A stretch of DNA of 6,017 nucleotides from an uncultured bacterium (GCA_903896775.1 CAITZE010000352.1:1-6017), one strand, 5' to 3'. Positions 1 through 5,914 are shown, numbered from the stretch's first letter. Notes: a model not told the origin generated them from the sequence alone. Translations and numbers: made by a program.

Positions 1-44
1 ATGCGCGGATCGATGCGGGGGTCGTCGACGATTTTATTGGGCAT
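1..44 (-). CDS. 5' end of a gene running off the window, possibly a second alpha/beta hydrolase
   Basis: An ATG at 42-44 lies two bases after the TAA stop of the upstream hydrolase (TAAACATG) and opens a frame reading MPNKIVDDPRIDPR to the window edge. Only 14 complete codons are present. The DPRIDPR opening resembles, from memory, N-termini of some bacterial alpha/beta hydrolase (dienelactone-hydrolase-like) proteins, but this is too short to name a family. The two-base gap repeats the tight spacing of the rest of the operon, which is the main reason for calling it a gene. A weak GGCGGTG purine stretch just upstream, inside the end of the previous gene, could act as ribosome binding site. 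Confidence 0.55.
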   Translation of the reverse strand, partial: MPNKIVDDPRIDPR

Positions 45-46
45 GT

Positions 47-1054
47 TTACACCGCCAACGGTCTTACATATTTGCGCAACGCCGCCACAAACTCATCCGC
101 ATTCGTGAAGCACGCATAGTGCCCGCCGTCGATGGCGACGAAGGCTTTTTGCGGCGCGCGGATTTCGTCGGTGTAAGCTTTGGCGGGCGCGAACCCGGTG
201 ATGTGATCGTCGCGGCCCTGGATCACAAAAAACGGGATCGGCATGTCGAGGCCGAGCGCGCGCAGGTCGATGGTGTCCATCACATCTTTCAATTTCTGCG
301 CGGTGAATTTAGCACCTGCCATGAAGTCCGCCGCGTCACCTTTGAGCGGCTTCTGGCCTATGAAGTCGTTGACCACTTTTGCATAGGCTTCGTCGGGCTT
401 TGAGATGACGTATTTTCTGGAGGCCTTGGCTTCCGCATCCAAGCGGTAATCAATCGACATGTTGCGCGCCTCATCCAGGGCCTTCAGGGTTTCCTGATCG
501 CCCAAAGCGGTGGCTTGCTCTTGCGCATACCGCACGCGGTCTTCCAGCATCGCGGCGATGCCAGAGACTTGGCCCGTGCCGACAAAGGCATAAAACAGAT
601 CGGGGCGGCGTTTGATGACGTTGACGCCGAGGAACGAGCCCCAGGATTGCCCGACCAGAATCACTTTGCGTTGGGCGAGGTGGGTGCGGAGATATTCCGC
701 CACTTCGATGGCATCATTGATGAGGCGCTCGAGGGTGAGATCGGGCGTCGCCTCGCCGTTGCGGCCATAGGTTTTGCCGGCACCGCGCTGGTCCCAATTG
801 GCGACGGTGAAGTCATGCTCCCAGGGCATGAACCCTTTGAGGAACGGCGACTGCGCTTCGCTGGGCCCGCCGTGCAGGTAGAGGATGACGGGGTTGGCGC
901 GGTCGTCGCCTTGCACGGCCACCCACTGCTCGATGCCGCCGATACGCACAAAGCCGGACTCATTTATGGGTGTTGCGGCAAAGGCGCACGGCATTGCGAG
1001 CAGCGGCGCGGCTGCGGCGGCTTGTAAGAGCGTGCGGCGGGAGAAGGGCGGCAT
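47..1054 (-). CDS. Tat-exported proline-iminopeptidase-like alpha/beta hydrolase (peptidase family S33 type)
   Basis: A 335-residue alpha/beta-hydrolase-fold enzyme with all expected landmarks. The oxyanion-hole motif HGGP is at residues 61-64, WDQRGAGKT around 87-95 is typical of proline iminopeptidases, and the nucleophile elbow GQSWG puts the catalytic Ser at 137. The likely acid is Asp283 in GRDD, and His312 in GGHYA completes the triad. The N-terminus has twin arginines (SRRTLL, residues 5-10), a run of Ala/Leu and a plausible signal-peptidase site after AFA (residue 26), so export by the Tat system to the periplasm is inferred. Family members release N-terminal proline from peptides or hydrolyse related amides and esters; the actual substrate here cannot be read. 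The ATG follows the GNAT stop by two bases (TAACCATG) with no good Shine-Dalgarno, suggesting translational coupling. Alternatives are epoxide hydrolase or a general esterase. Confidence 0.9.
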   Translation of the reverse strand: MPPFSRRTLLQAAAAAPLLAMPCAFAATPINESGFVRIGGIEQWVAVQGDDRANPVILYLHGGPSEAQSPFLKGFMPWEHDFTVANWDQRGAGKTYGRNGEATPDLTLERLINDAIEVAEYLRTHLAQRKVILVGQSWGSFLGVNVIKRRPDLFYAFVGTGQVSGIAAMLEDRVRYAQEQATALGDQETLKALDEARNMSIDYRLDAEAKASRKYVISKPDEAYAKVVNDFIGQKPLKGDAADFMAGAKFTAQKLKDVMDTIDLRALGLDMPIPFFVIQGRDDHITGFAPAKAYTDEIRAPQKAFVAIDGGHYACFTNADEFVAALRKYVRPLAV

Positions 1055-1056
1055 GG

Positions 1057-1551
1057 TTATTTCACTATTTGCTTTTGCATGTAGATCAGATCGTCAAAAC
1101 CATCGGCCAGCTTCATAAACTTCTTTAGGCCGCTGTCCGGTTTGAATCCCATTTTCTCATACAGATTTATGGCGCGTTTGTTTTTCCGAAAAACCGTCAA
1201 CACGACGGACTCGAATTTGCCCAGAGACAATTTCAAAACGCCTGTGATCAGTTTTGTGCCCAGGCCCAGTTCCCGGTACTGCGGGAGCAGGCCCATGCCG
1301 AAGTCTCCAAGATGGCGGCGCGACGGCAAGTCGGGCCGGTACACAACGGCAAACCCGACAACACGTGCCCCGTCCACGGCAACCAAAAACGGAATCTTGG
1401 TGCGTAGATAGTGCCGAAACGCCGACTGTACTTCCGCGAGGGGCGGCGCGATGTATTCCGTGAGGTAACGACGTTCCTTGGCGATGGCGTCCCAGCACCG
1501 TCTGTAGCTGGCGGCGTCTTCAAGGACGATAGGTCTAATTTCTACAGCCAT
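1057..1551 (-). CDS. GNAT family N-acetyltransferase, tandem copy 1 (last in transcription order)
   Basis: A 164-residue single-domain GNAT acetyltransferase. The acetyl-CoA pyrophosphate-binding motif A (R-x-x-G-x-G) is seen as RELGLG, residues 93-98, after the beta-strand GMGLLPQY. Downstream come the usual KNKRAINLYEKMGF helix/strand (residues 123-136) and a C-terminal strand ending in MQKQ. By hand count it is about 56% identical (92 of 164, ungapped) to the middle copy and roughly 53% to the third, so the three genes are old tandem duplicates. Such enzymes move acetyl from acetyl-CoA to an amine on a protein, antibiotic, amino acid or polyamine; the acceptor is unknown. Its ATG is 17 bases past the tail of the middle copy. 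The start context CAGAAAACATGGC resembles that of the middle copy (CAGAACATGGC), probably a relic of duplication. Confidence 0.92.
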   Translation of the reverse strand: MAVEIRPIVLEDAASYRRCWDAIAKERRYLTEYIAPPLAEVQSAFRHYLRTKIPFLVAVDGARVVGFAVVYRPDLPSRRHLGDFGMGLLPQYRELGLGTKLITGVLKLSLGKFESVVLTVFRKNKRAINLYEKMGFKPDSGLKKFMKLADGFDDLIYMQKQIVK

Positions 1552-1568
1552 GTTTTCTGCACCGAACT

Positions 1569-1631
1569 TTAGCGCGCCAACCGCTTTTGCATCACCAGGA
1601 CATCGTCAAATCCATAGTCCAGCTTCACGAA
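1569..1631 (-). pseudogene. Stranded in-frame C-terminal tail of the middle GNAT copy
   Basis: Immediately after the TAA at 1632-1634 the same frame stays open for 20 codons, reads FVKLDYGFDDVLVMQKRLAR and ends at a second TAA (1569-1571). It aligns without gaps to the tail of copy 1 (FMKLADGFDDLIYMQKQIVK). The premature stop sits exactly opposite a Lys codon of copy 1, so a single AAA-to-TAA change explains it. Counting through the stop, the reading frame is 495 bases, the same as copy 1. The lost piece would form the last beta-strand of the GNAT fold. Either this is a recent nonsense mutation, a sequencing error, or the stop is read through. Confidence 0.85.
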
Positions 1632-2063
1632 TTACTTTTGTGTGCCGCACAGTTGAAATCCCATTTTCTTGAATAGTTTTCGGGCGGGTTTGTTTTTCCG
1701 TACAACAGCCGCAATCACGAACTCATATTTCCCACGCGCCATTTTCAGCACGCGCGTTGCTAGTTTTGTGCCCAAGCCCAGGCCGCGATATTCCGGCAGC
1801 AACCCTATAGAAAGGTCGCCACAATGCCAGATCGATGGCACGCCAGGGCGGTACACACCCGCCCATCCGACGACACGCATGCCATCCACGGCCACAATAT
1901 GGGGAATCTTCTCGCGCAATCGCTTTCGCAATCTCTGCCTTATTTTTGGGAGTGGCGGTGCTTCGTAATCATAGATATGCCGCCGCTCTTTTGCGACCGT
2001 GTCTAAACACAGTCTGAAATTCGCGGCGTCTTTAAGCGTGATGGGTCTGATTTTGACGGCCAT
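1632..2063 (-). CDS. GNAT family N-acetyltransferase, tandem copy 2, truncated by an in-frame stop
   Basis: As it stands this encodes 143 residues of a GNAT acetyltransferase. The acetyl-CoA-binding signature is intact as RGLGLG (residues 93-98), preceded by SIGLLPEY and followed by RKNKPARKLFKKMGF, but the protein ends at ...CGTQK where its paralogs carry about 20 more residues including the last beta-strand. Those residues are still encoded behind the stop. Fold stability is therefore doubtful: it may be a very young pseudogene, or the stop may be a sequence error. The ATG has a good Shine-Dalgarno, GGGAG (2070-2074), six bases upstream and partly within the 12-base gap after the third copy's TGA. 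Substrate unknown, as for its siblings. Confidence 0.85.
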   Translation of the reverse strand: MAVKIRPITLKDAANFRLCLDTVAKERRHIYDYEAPPLPKIRQRLRKRLREKIPHIVAVDGMRVVGWAGVYRPGVPSIWHCGDLSIGLLPEYRGLGLGTKLATRVLKMARGKYEFVIAAVVRKNKPARKLFKKMGFQLCGTQK

Positions 2064-2069
2064 GTTCTG

Positions 2070-2074
2070 CTCCC
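2070..2074 (-). promoter_or_regulatory. Ribosome binding site of GNAT copy 2
   Basis: GGGAG on the minus strand lies in the 12-base gap between two GNAT genes, six bases before the ATG at 2061-2063. It is the clearest ribosome binding site inside the GNAT array and shows that the interrupted middle copy still has its own translation initiation signal. Confidence 0.6.
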
Positions 2075-2075
2075 G

Positions 2076-2573
2076 TCAGCGCCGCATTTGCTTTTGCATC
2101 AGCACCACGTCGTCATACCCGTATACCAGGCCCTTCACGTTTTTCTTGATGCGGCCACACACTTCAAAACCCAAGTTCATGTATAATTTTCGCGCGCGCT
2201 TGTTTTTTGCGAAGACTTCCAAAAACAGAAAGTCGAATTTGCCGCGTGCCATCTTCAAGACCCCCGCCGTCAGTTTGGTGCCGAGACCGATATCGCGATA
2301 CTCCGGGAGGATGCCTATGCCGATCCTTGCGTTATGGCTGAGCGACGGCAGCCCATAGAGAAGGACGGACGCAAACCCGACAACGCGCTCGCCGTCTACC
2401 GCGATCAGAAAGGGTGCCTTCTTGCGCAATGTCTCTCGTATGAGCGCGCGAAACTCGGCTAACGGCGAAGCTTCGTATTCAAAGAAATACCGGCGTTCCT
2501 TCGCAATAGCGTCAATGCATTGCCTGTAGCTTGCGACGTCCTTCTGGGTGGCAGACCTGATTTTGACGGTCAT
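2076..2573 (-). CDS. GNAT family N-acetyltransferase, tandem copy 3 (first in transcription order)
   Basis: A 165-residue GNAT acetyltransferase, full length relative to copy 1 with one extra residue near the C-terminus. Motif A is RDIGLG (residues 93-98). Blocks shared with both siblings include a Cys at about 19, AKERR (24-28), VDGxRVVG (59-66), GLGTKL, GKF, KNK and the final DDVVLMQKQ. The N-terminal half, including DAIAKERRY, is nearest to copy 1, while LKMARGK matches copy 2, so no pair is clearly the youngest. The start ATG is one base past the GST stop (TAACATG), so initiation probably depends on ribosomes finishing the GST. The acceptor substrate is unknown; divergence among the copies leaves room for three different specificities. 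Confidence 0.92.
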   Translation of the reverse strand: MTVKIRSATQKDVASYRQCIDAIAKERRYFFEYEASPLAEFRALIRETLRKKAPFLIAVDGERVVGFASVLLYGLPSLSHNARIGIGILPEYRDIGLGTKLTAGVLKMARGKFDFLFLEVFAKNKRARKLYMNLGFEVCGRIKKNVKGLVYGYDDVVLMQKQMRR

Positions 2574-2574
2574 G

Positions 2575-3258
2575 TTATCCAGCTCTCAAATCTTCTATTA
2601 CCATCCCGTAAGACGCTATCTCGTCGTCGTGTGATTTTTCGCGCCAAATTTCCTTCAAGCCACCTTCATACCAGCTCCGCACAGAAGGCAGCGCGAGGAT
2701 GTGCGCCATATATGCGGCTGCACGCCCCTCTGCCTTCAGTCCATAAGTCTGGAATCGAAACATCACGGGAGCATAGAAGGCATCGACTGCGGAAAACTTC
2801 CCGCCGGCAAGAAAAGGTCCGCCGAACCGATCCAGTCCTTCATTCCAAAGTTCATTTAAACGGCGGACGTCCCGCAATAATTCGTCGGGTGTTTCTTTCA
2901 GTTTTACGCGTATGCCCGCGCTATACGAGCAACGCGTGCGCAACGCAGAGAAGCTGGAATGCATTTCAGCTGTTGCGCAGCGGGCCCAAGCGCGGGCCGC
3001 CCGATCTTCGGGCCATACGATCTGATGGCGTTCGGCCAAATATTCAACGATTGCTAGCGAATCCCAAATGATGGTGGCTCCATCATGCAAAGCTGGCATC
3101 CGCCCGCTGGGTGAAAATCTACGAAAGTTTTCCCAATTCGATTCTTCTAGGTATTGAACGAGCTGTTCTTCGAAAGGGATATTCAGCTCCCGCATCAAAA
3201 CCCATGGGCGACAAGACCACGACGAGTAATTTTTGTTGGCTATGTATAATTTGTACAT
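2575..3258 (-). CDS. Glutathione S-transferase family protein
   Basis: A 227-residue cytosolic-type GST with a thioredoxin-like N-terminal domain (about residues 1-80) and an all-helical C-terminal domain. The N-terminus YIANKNYSSWSCRPWVL carries the active-site serine region (Ser12/13/15 are candidates). The cis-proline of the glutathione site is Pro55 in GRMPALHDG, and the gamma-glutamyl-binding acid-Ser pair is Asp66-Ser67 in DSLAIVEYL. SAVDAFYAPV (156-165) is the N-capping region of the core helix of domain 2. The family conjugates or reduces electrophiles with glutathione; the substrate is not evident. It starts nine bases after the UxuA-like gene, and that gene's TAG stop is the beginning of its AGGG-type ribosome binding site. 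Subfamily assignment (zeta-like or other) is not safe from sequence reading alone. Confidence 0.9.
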   Translation of the reverse strand: MYKLYIANKNYSSWSCRPWVLMRELNIPFEEQLVQYLEESNWENFRRFSPSGRMPALHDGATIIWDSLAIVEYLAERHQIVWPEDRAARAWARCATAEMHSSFSALRTRCSYSAGIRVKLKETPDELLRDVRRLNELWNEGLDRFGGPFLAGGKFSAVDAFYAPVMFRFQTYGLKAEGRAAAYMAHILALPSVRSWYEGGLKEIWREKSHDDEIASYGMVIEDLRAG

Positions 3259-3267
3259 AACGTCGCC

Positions 3268-4437
3268 CTATGCGTCCTGCGCCGCCTTCAACAACCCCGC
3301 GATATATCCATTCGCAAAGGCGAAGCCTTGCGTCTGTTGCGGGTCGTCCGGGTGCACCGGGCTGTGGTCGGGCAGCAGCGAGCCCTCCCAGTCGAGATCG
3401 CGCAGCAGTTTGATGATGGCGAACAAATTCACATCGCCTTCGTCGTGATAGACCTCGACAAAATCGTTCAAATGTCCCCGGATATTGCGGAAGTGGATTT
3501 GCGCGACTTTGCCGCGCGTGACGAGGCCGCGCAGCAGGTCGAACTGCAGATCGGGGCCGTCCATGGATTCCGCTGCGACGCCGGTATCGTACTGGAACGC
3601 GTTATGCGGATCGTCGAAGGTTTTCTCATAGCGCAGCATGGCCTTCACAAAATCCACCGCATCCCAGTTGTCGACGCCGAGATAGCCCAGCGGCAAACCA
3701 CCCGGATCGTAAGGGTGCACGGCCATCTTCACTTTGCTTTCGCGCGCGACGGGGATGACGTGTTTGAGGAAGGTATCGATGCGCTCCCAATATTCGTCCG
3801 ACGACACCGGATCGACGCCGGTGGGTGGCAGATTCTTCCAATCCTTCTCCAGCGTGAAGCCGGTGTAGGACGAGTTGCCGCGCCCGGGCGTGGTGGTATT
3901 ACGGCGTAGGAAATTCACGCTCCAATGTTTGCTGATGACGGTGATGCCGGCTTGGCCCGCCTTGCGCACGTTATCGCAGATGAGATCGAGGTAGCGGTCG
4001 CGCTCGGGCCCCGGCTTCATGATCATGTAGGCGGAATCCATGCGGATGCCTTCCAGCACTTTGCCGTTCTGTTGGCAAACGTCCTGCATGTGTTTCAGCG
4101 CATCGAGATTCCACGGCTGGCTGGGCACCATGCGGCCCGCTTTCGGCGCACCAGGCGGCGGGTCAGCGACACCGGGCGACGCGCGCGGGCCATTCTCGAC
4201 GGAGGTGGTGAGGTACGTGATGCCCCAGCGTCCCTGGTAATCCAGATTCTGTTTGGAGATGGTGCCGCCGTCGCCGATGCGGTACTCGCCGCCGAGACGG
4301 ACTTTGAGCGGCTTACGTGTTTTGGGTTTTTGCGGCTCGGCGGCTTGAGACGTGGATGGGAGCGGCGTGGCCGCCGCCATCGCGATGCCCGCCGCGCCGC
4401 CTAAAATAGATTTACCAAAGCCTCTGCGACCCAGCAT
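3268..4437 (-). CDS. Tat-exported mannonate-dehydratase-like (UxuA-type) TIM-barrel protein
   Basis: A 389-residue protein from the ATG at 4435-4437, chosen because GGGGGAGGA lies 4-5 bases upstream; a TTG 15 bases further out would overlap that Shine-Dalgarno. The N-terminus LGRRGFGKS plus a Gly/Ala-rich hydrophobic stretch and Ala-x-Ala-like sites around residues 20-33 is a Tat signal peptide. The C-terminal half carries UxuA-like blocks: IPVARESKVKMAVHPYDP (228-245), QIHFRNIRG (313-321), YHDEGDVNLFAIIKLL (330-345) and LLPDHSP (354-360). His241, His315 and Asp357/His358 are candidate metal and substrate ligands. UxuA dehydrates D-mannonate to 2-keto-3-deoxygluconate in the cytoplasm, so an exported relative is unusual and may use a different sugar acid or act as an isomerase. 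The Cys ligand I associate with classical UxuA is not obvious here. It is the first gene of the operon. Confidence 0.85.
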   Translation of the reverse strand: MLGRRGFGKSILGGAAGIAMAAATPLPSTSQAAEPQKPKTRKPLKVRLGGEYRIGDGGTISKQNLDYQGRWGITYLTTSVENGPRASPGVADPPPGAPKAGRMVPSQPWNLDALKHMQDVCQQNGKVLEGIRMDSAYMIMKPGPERDRYLDLICDNVRKAGQAGITVISKHWSVNFLRRNTTTPGRGNSSYTGFTLEKDWKNLPPTGVDPVSSDEYWERIDTFLKHVIPVARESKVKMAVHPYDPGGLPLGYLGVDNWDAVDFVKAMLRYEKTFDDPHNAFQYDTGVAAESMDGPDLQFDLLRGLVTRGKVAQIHFRNIRGHLNDFVEVYHDEGDVNLFAIIKLLRDLDWEGSLLPDHSPVHPDDPQQTQGFAFANGYIAGLLKAAQDA

Positions 4438-4558
4438 GCCGTCCTCCCCCAAGGTGTGCGCTTAGGCCCAAGTGTGCGACCAAACGCGAAAATCCGCCAT
4501 AGGCCAAAGGCGATAAAAGGCGCAAAATGGCGCTTGCATTAGTGTTGCTGAGGTCCTG
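4438..4558. promoter_or_regulatory. Divergent intergenic region with ribosome binding sites and candidate control elements
   Basis: These 121 bases separate the leftward operon from the rightward small exported-protein gene and must hold both promoters. On the minus strand GGGGGAGGA (4442-4450) is a strong ribosome binding site for the UxuA-like gene; on the plus strand GAGGT (4550-4554) is four bases before the ATG at 4559. No convincing sigma-70 promoter is visible. The best leftward guess, TTGCGC with TATGGC 18 bases on (about 4496-4525), matches consensus poorly. GTGTGCG occurs at 4454-4460 and again at 4472-4478. A-rich AARGGCG-like units recur every 10 bp over about 4505-4532. Confidence 0.55.
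4442..4450 (-). promoter_or_regulatory. Strong ribosome binding site that fixes the UxuA-like start
   Basis: GGGGGAGGA on the minus strand ends four bases before the ATG at 4435-4437. It selects this ATG over an in-frame TTG at 4450-4452, which would put the Shine-Dalgarno inside the coding region. Confidence 0.75.
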
Positions 4559-4969
4559 ATGAAACACGCCGTTTTTGCCCTTTTGCTGTTGATGAGCGCG
4601 AGTGTTGCGCACGAGGCCGAGGCCGCCATGGCCAGCCCCGAGAAGAAATGCACCGACCAGGCGCGCGCCACGTTCAAGGCCTCCGTGTGGGCTAAGAGTC
4701 CGCTGTCAAAGTTTAGCGATCACTACAACCCCATCATCAACCAGTGTTTCCTGTTCATTGAATCGACGCAGACCATTGGCGACGACACCAGCGTGTTCAA
4801 GACGCTGATCAACGTGACGCAAAGCAAGCAGTACGGCATGTGGGCGAAGCTGGGCGAGGGCGACGACGCGCCGGTGCGCTGCACGGTGACAATGCCGTCG
4901 GGCGACGAGGAACCCTGCGGCAACGAGACGCAGTTCCGCATGCTGATTAAGCGGTATATGCAGCAGTAG
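4559..4969 (+). CDS. Small exported four-cysteine protein of unknown function
   Basis: A 136-residue protein, the only plus-strand gene in the window. The N-terminus (K2, H3, then hydrophobic residues 4-17) is a Sec-type signal peptide with candidate cleavage sites after AEA (residue 22) or AMA (residue 25), leaving about 111-114 mature residues in the periplasm or outside. Cysteines at 31, 63, 108 and 120 make two disulfides plausible, perhaps 31-63 and 108-120. The mature part is polar with no further membrane segment. I do not recognise the family. It has its own GAGGT ribosome binding site, is divergent from the operon and convergent with the barstar-like gene, so it appears to be a single-gene unit. 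The signal peptide, stop and downstream hairpin support it as real. Confidence 0.8.
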   Translation: MKHAVFALLLLMSASVAHEAEAAMASPEKKCTDQARATFKASVWAKSPLSKFSDHYNPIINQCFLFIESTQTIGDDTSVFKTLINVTQSKQYGMWAKLGEGDDAPVRCTVTMPSGDEEPCGNETQFRMLIKRYMQQ

Positions 4970-4995
4970 GCGGCTTTAGCCGCATTTGTCGCTTT
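4970..4995 (+). terminator. Candidate terminator of the small exported-protein gene
   Basis: Directly after the TAG stop, GCGGC-TTTA-GCCGC (4970-4983) can form a five-base-pair GC stem with a four-base loop, followed by the T-richer ATTTGTCGCTTT. The T tract is interrupted, so this is a weak intrinsic terminator at best. It lies in the 32-base gap between convergent genes; the opposite strand lacks a T tract after the hairpin. Confidence 0.4.
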
Positions 4996-5001
4996 ATAAG
5001 A

Positions 5002-5337
5002 TCAGTCGAGGACAAAAAGCACGTTATCTTGGGCTTCATCGCCGCGTGGCCCATGACGACGAATAATCTCGACTAACGTATCGAATGCACTGCCGAGATG
5101 CTCTTTCGACTTCGCAGCACCGCTCCACCTGAGTGTAAAGCCATCACGAGGCGTGCCAAAACCGCCGCGAAGTATATCATTGAAGGCATCGAGATTGCGC
5201 CCCCAGGTGGCGCCGGGAATTAGAACGCGGCCGACTTCGTCGAAGAAAGTTTCGAGCGAGACAATCTGCAAGCCGTTGAGGAGATATTCTTTCACCCTAA
5301 TTTGTCCCAGGCGCAATAAGTCCACAATGAACTTCAT
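5002..5337 (-). CDS. Barstar-like (barnase inhibitor family) protein
   Basis: A 111-residue protein from the ATG at 5335-5337. It shows the barstar core: a first strand YLLNGLQIVS (18-27), helix ETFFDEVGRVL (29-39), then GRNLDAFNDILRGGFG (46-61), and later TLVEII and a final strand NVLFVLD. In barstar two aspartates four residues apart plug the barnase active site; the equivalents here are Asp50 and Asp54. Barstars are cytoplasmic inhibitors that protect against barnase-type RNases, though many homologues stand alone with unknown partners. Ten bases separate this ATG from the stop of the upstream membrane-protein gene. No good Shine-Dalgarno is seen, so coupling is likely; a GTG at 5293-5295 is an alternative start that would trim 14 residues. 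Starting at 5430 would only add a shadow of the upstream gene. Confidence 0.82.
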   Translation of the reverse strand: MKFIVDLLRLGQIRVKEYLLNGLQIVSLETFFDEVGRVLIPGATWGRNLDAFNDILRGGFGTPRDGFTLRWSGAAKSKEHLGSAFDTLVEIIRRHGPRGDEAQDNVLFVLD

Positions 5338-5347
5338 ATCGGAGCGA

Positions 5348-5899
5348 CTAGTTTTGTCCGCTCTCGAGCTTAAGCAGTATTTGATAACCAAATACAAGTA
5401 CGCCAATGCCCAACCCAACGGCAATTGCAAATTGATCCCAAGACCAGGATTGGATGAGGATGAAAACGCGCCCGCAAAGTAGCAGAATGGCGACGACTTC
5501 CATGAAGATCAGCATGCGCCAGCTTGTAGATTTGGCGGTGGCCTTATGGGCTTCGCGTAACGTCGGTGACTCAGATGTTTTTTCCATATCGCGCACATAG
5601 CGCATGGCACGCAGCGGAAAGGCCAGCAGCCCAATCAACGCCGCCGCCGCCACAACTCCAAAATTGAGTGGCATGCCAAGGAAGCTGAAAATCAATGGCA
5701 CAATAAGTGCAGCGGCAATGAAAACATCCGCCGTATGGATGTAGCCATCAATAATGCACCGCTTCTGTTCCTCGGTTTCTACGACATACCCAGGGCCGAA
5801 AATGCGGCTGGGAAAATAGAGCGAACGGCCCAAAGCATCCTTTTTTGAAAAAATGATGCCGTCGAGCTGAGACGCAGAGAAGAGGCGGTCAATCAACAT
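5348..5899 (-). CDS. Four-helix integral membrane protein of unknown function
   Basis: A 183-residue protein with a polar N-terminal part (about 1-52) and four predicted membrane segments at roughly 55-76, 79-97, 128-149 and 156-176. A charged loop (98-127, with RYVRDMEKTSESPTLREAHK) joins helices 2 and 3, giving two helical hairpins. With an even number of segments both ends should lie on the same side, probably the cytoplasm given the Arg/Lys-rich loop and tail. I do not recognise a family or any catalytic motif. It lies 10 bases upstream of the barstar-like gene on the same strand, so the two are probably co-transcribed. The ATG at 5897-5899 has no strong Shine-Dalgarno. It could be an accessory, transport or toxin/immunity component, but nothing in the sequence decides this. 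Confidence 0.75.
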   Translation of the reverse strand: MLIDRLFSASQLDGIIFSKKDALGRSLYFPSRIFGPGYVVETEEQKRCIIDGYIHTADVFIAAALIVPLIFSFLGMPLNFGVVAAAALIGLLAFPLRAMRYVRDMEKTSESPTLREAHKATAKSTSWRMLIFMEVVAILLLCGRVFILIQSWSWDQFAIAVGLGIGVLVFGYQILLKLESGQN

Positions 5900-5914
5900 G
5901 AGAGCGCAATCCGG

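Noticed and set aside
515..1027. 170-codon plus-strand open frame opposite the hydrolase
   Set aside because: The minus-strand frame contains the full catalytic triad and Tat signal; this is its antisense shadow.
1057..2573. Reading the GNAT array as a mobile element or integron cassette array
   Set aside because: No inverted repeats, attC-like sites, target duplications or transposase/integrase were seen; simple tandem duplication explains it.
2520..3071. 183-codon plus-strand open frame opposite the GST
   Set aside because: It has an Arg/Ser-rich composition, no motif and no ribosome binding site, and it lies antisense to the complete GST.
3328..4404. Two long plus-strand open frames (3328-3909 and 3925-4404) opposite the UxuA-like gene
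   Set aside because: They are antisense to a well-supported gene with recognisable motifs, show no family motif themselves and reflect third-position GC bias on the opposite strand.
4438..4452. Five-codon N-terminal extension of the UxuA-like protein from a TTG at 4450-4452
   Set aside because: It would overlap the strong GGGGGAGGA ribosome binding site, which is correctly placed for the ATG at 4437.
5338..5430. 31-residue N-terminal extension of the barstar-like protein
   Set aside because: It overlaps the end of the membrane-protein gene by 83 bases and lies outside the barstar domain; the ATG at 5337 falls just after the upstream stop.
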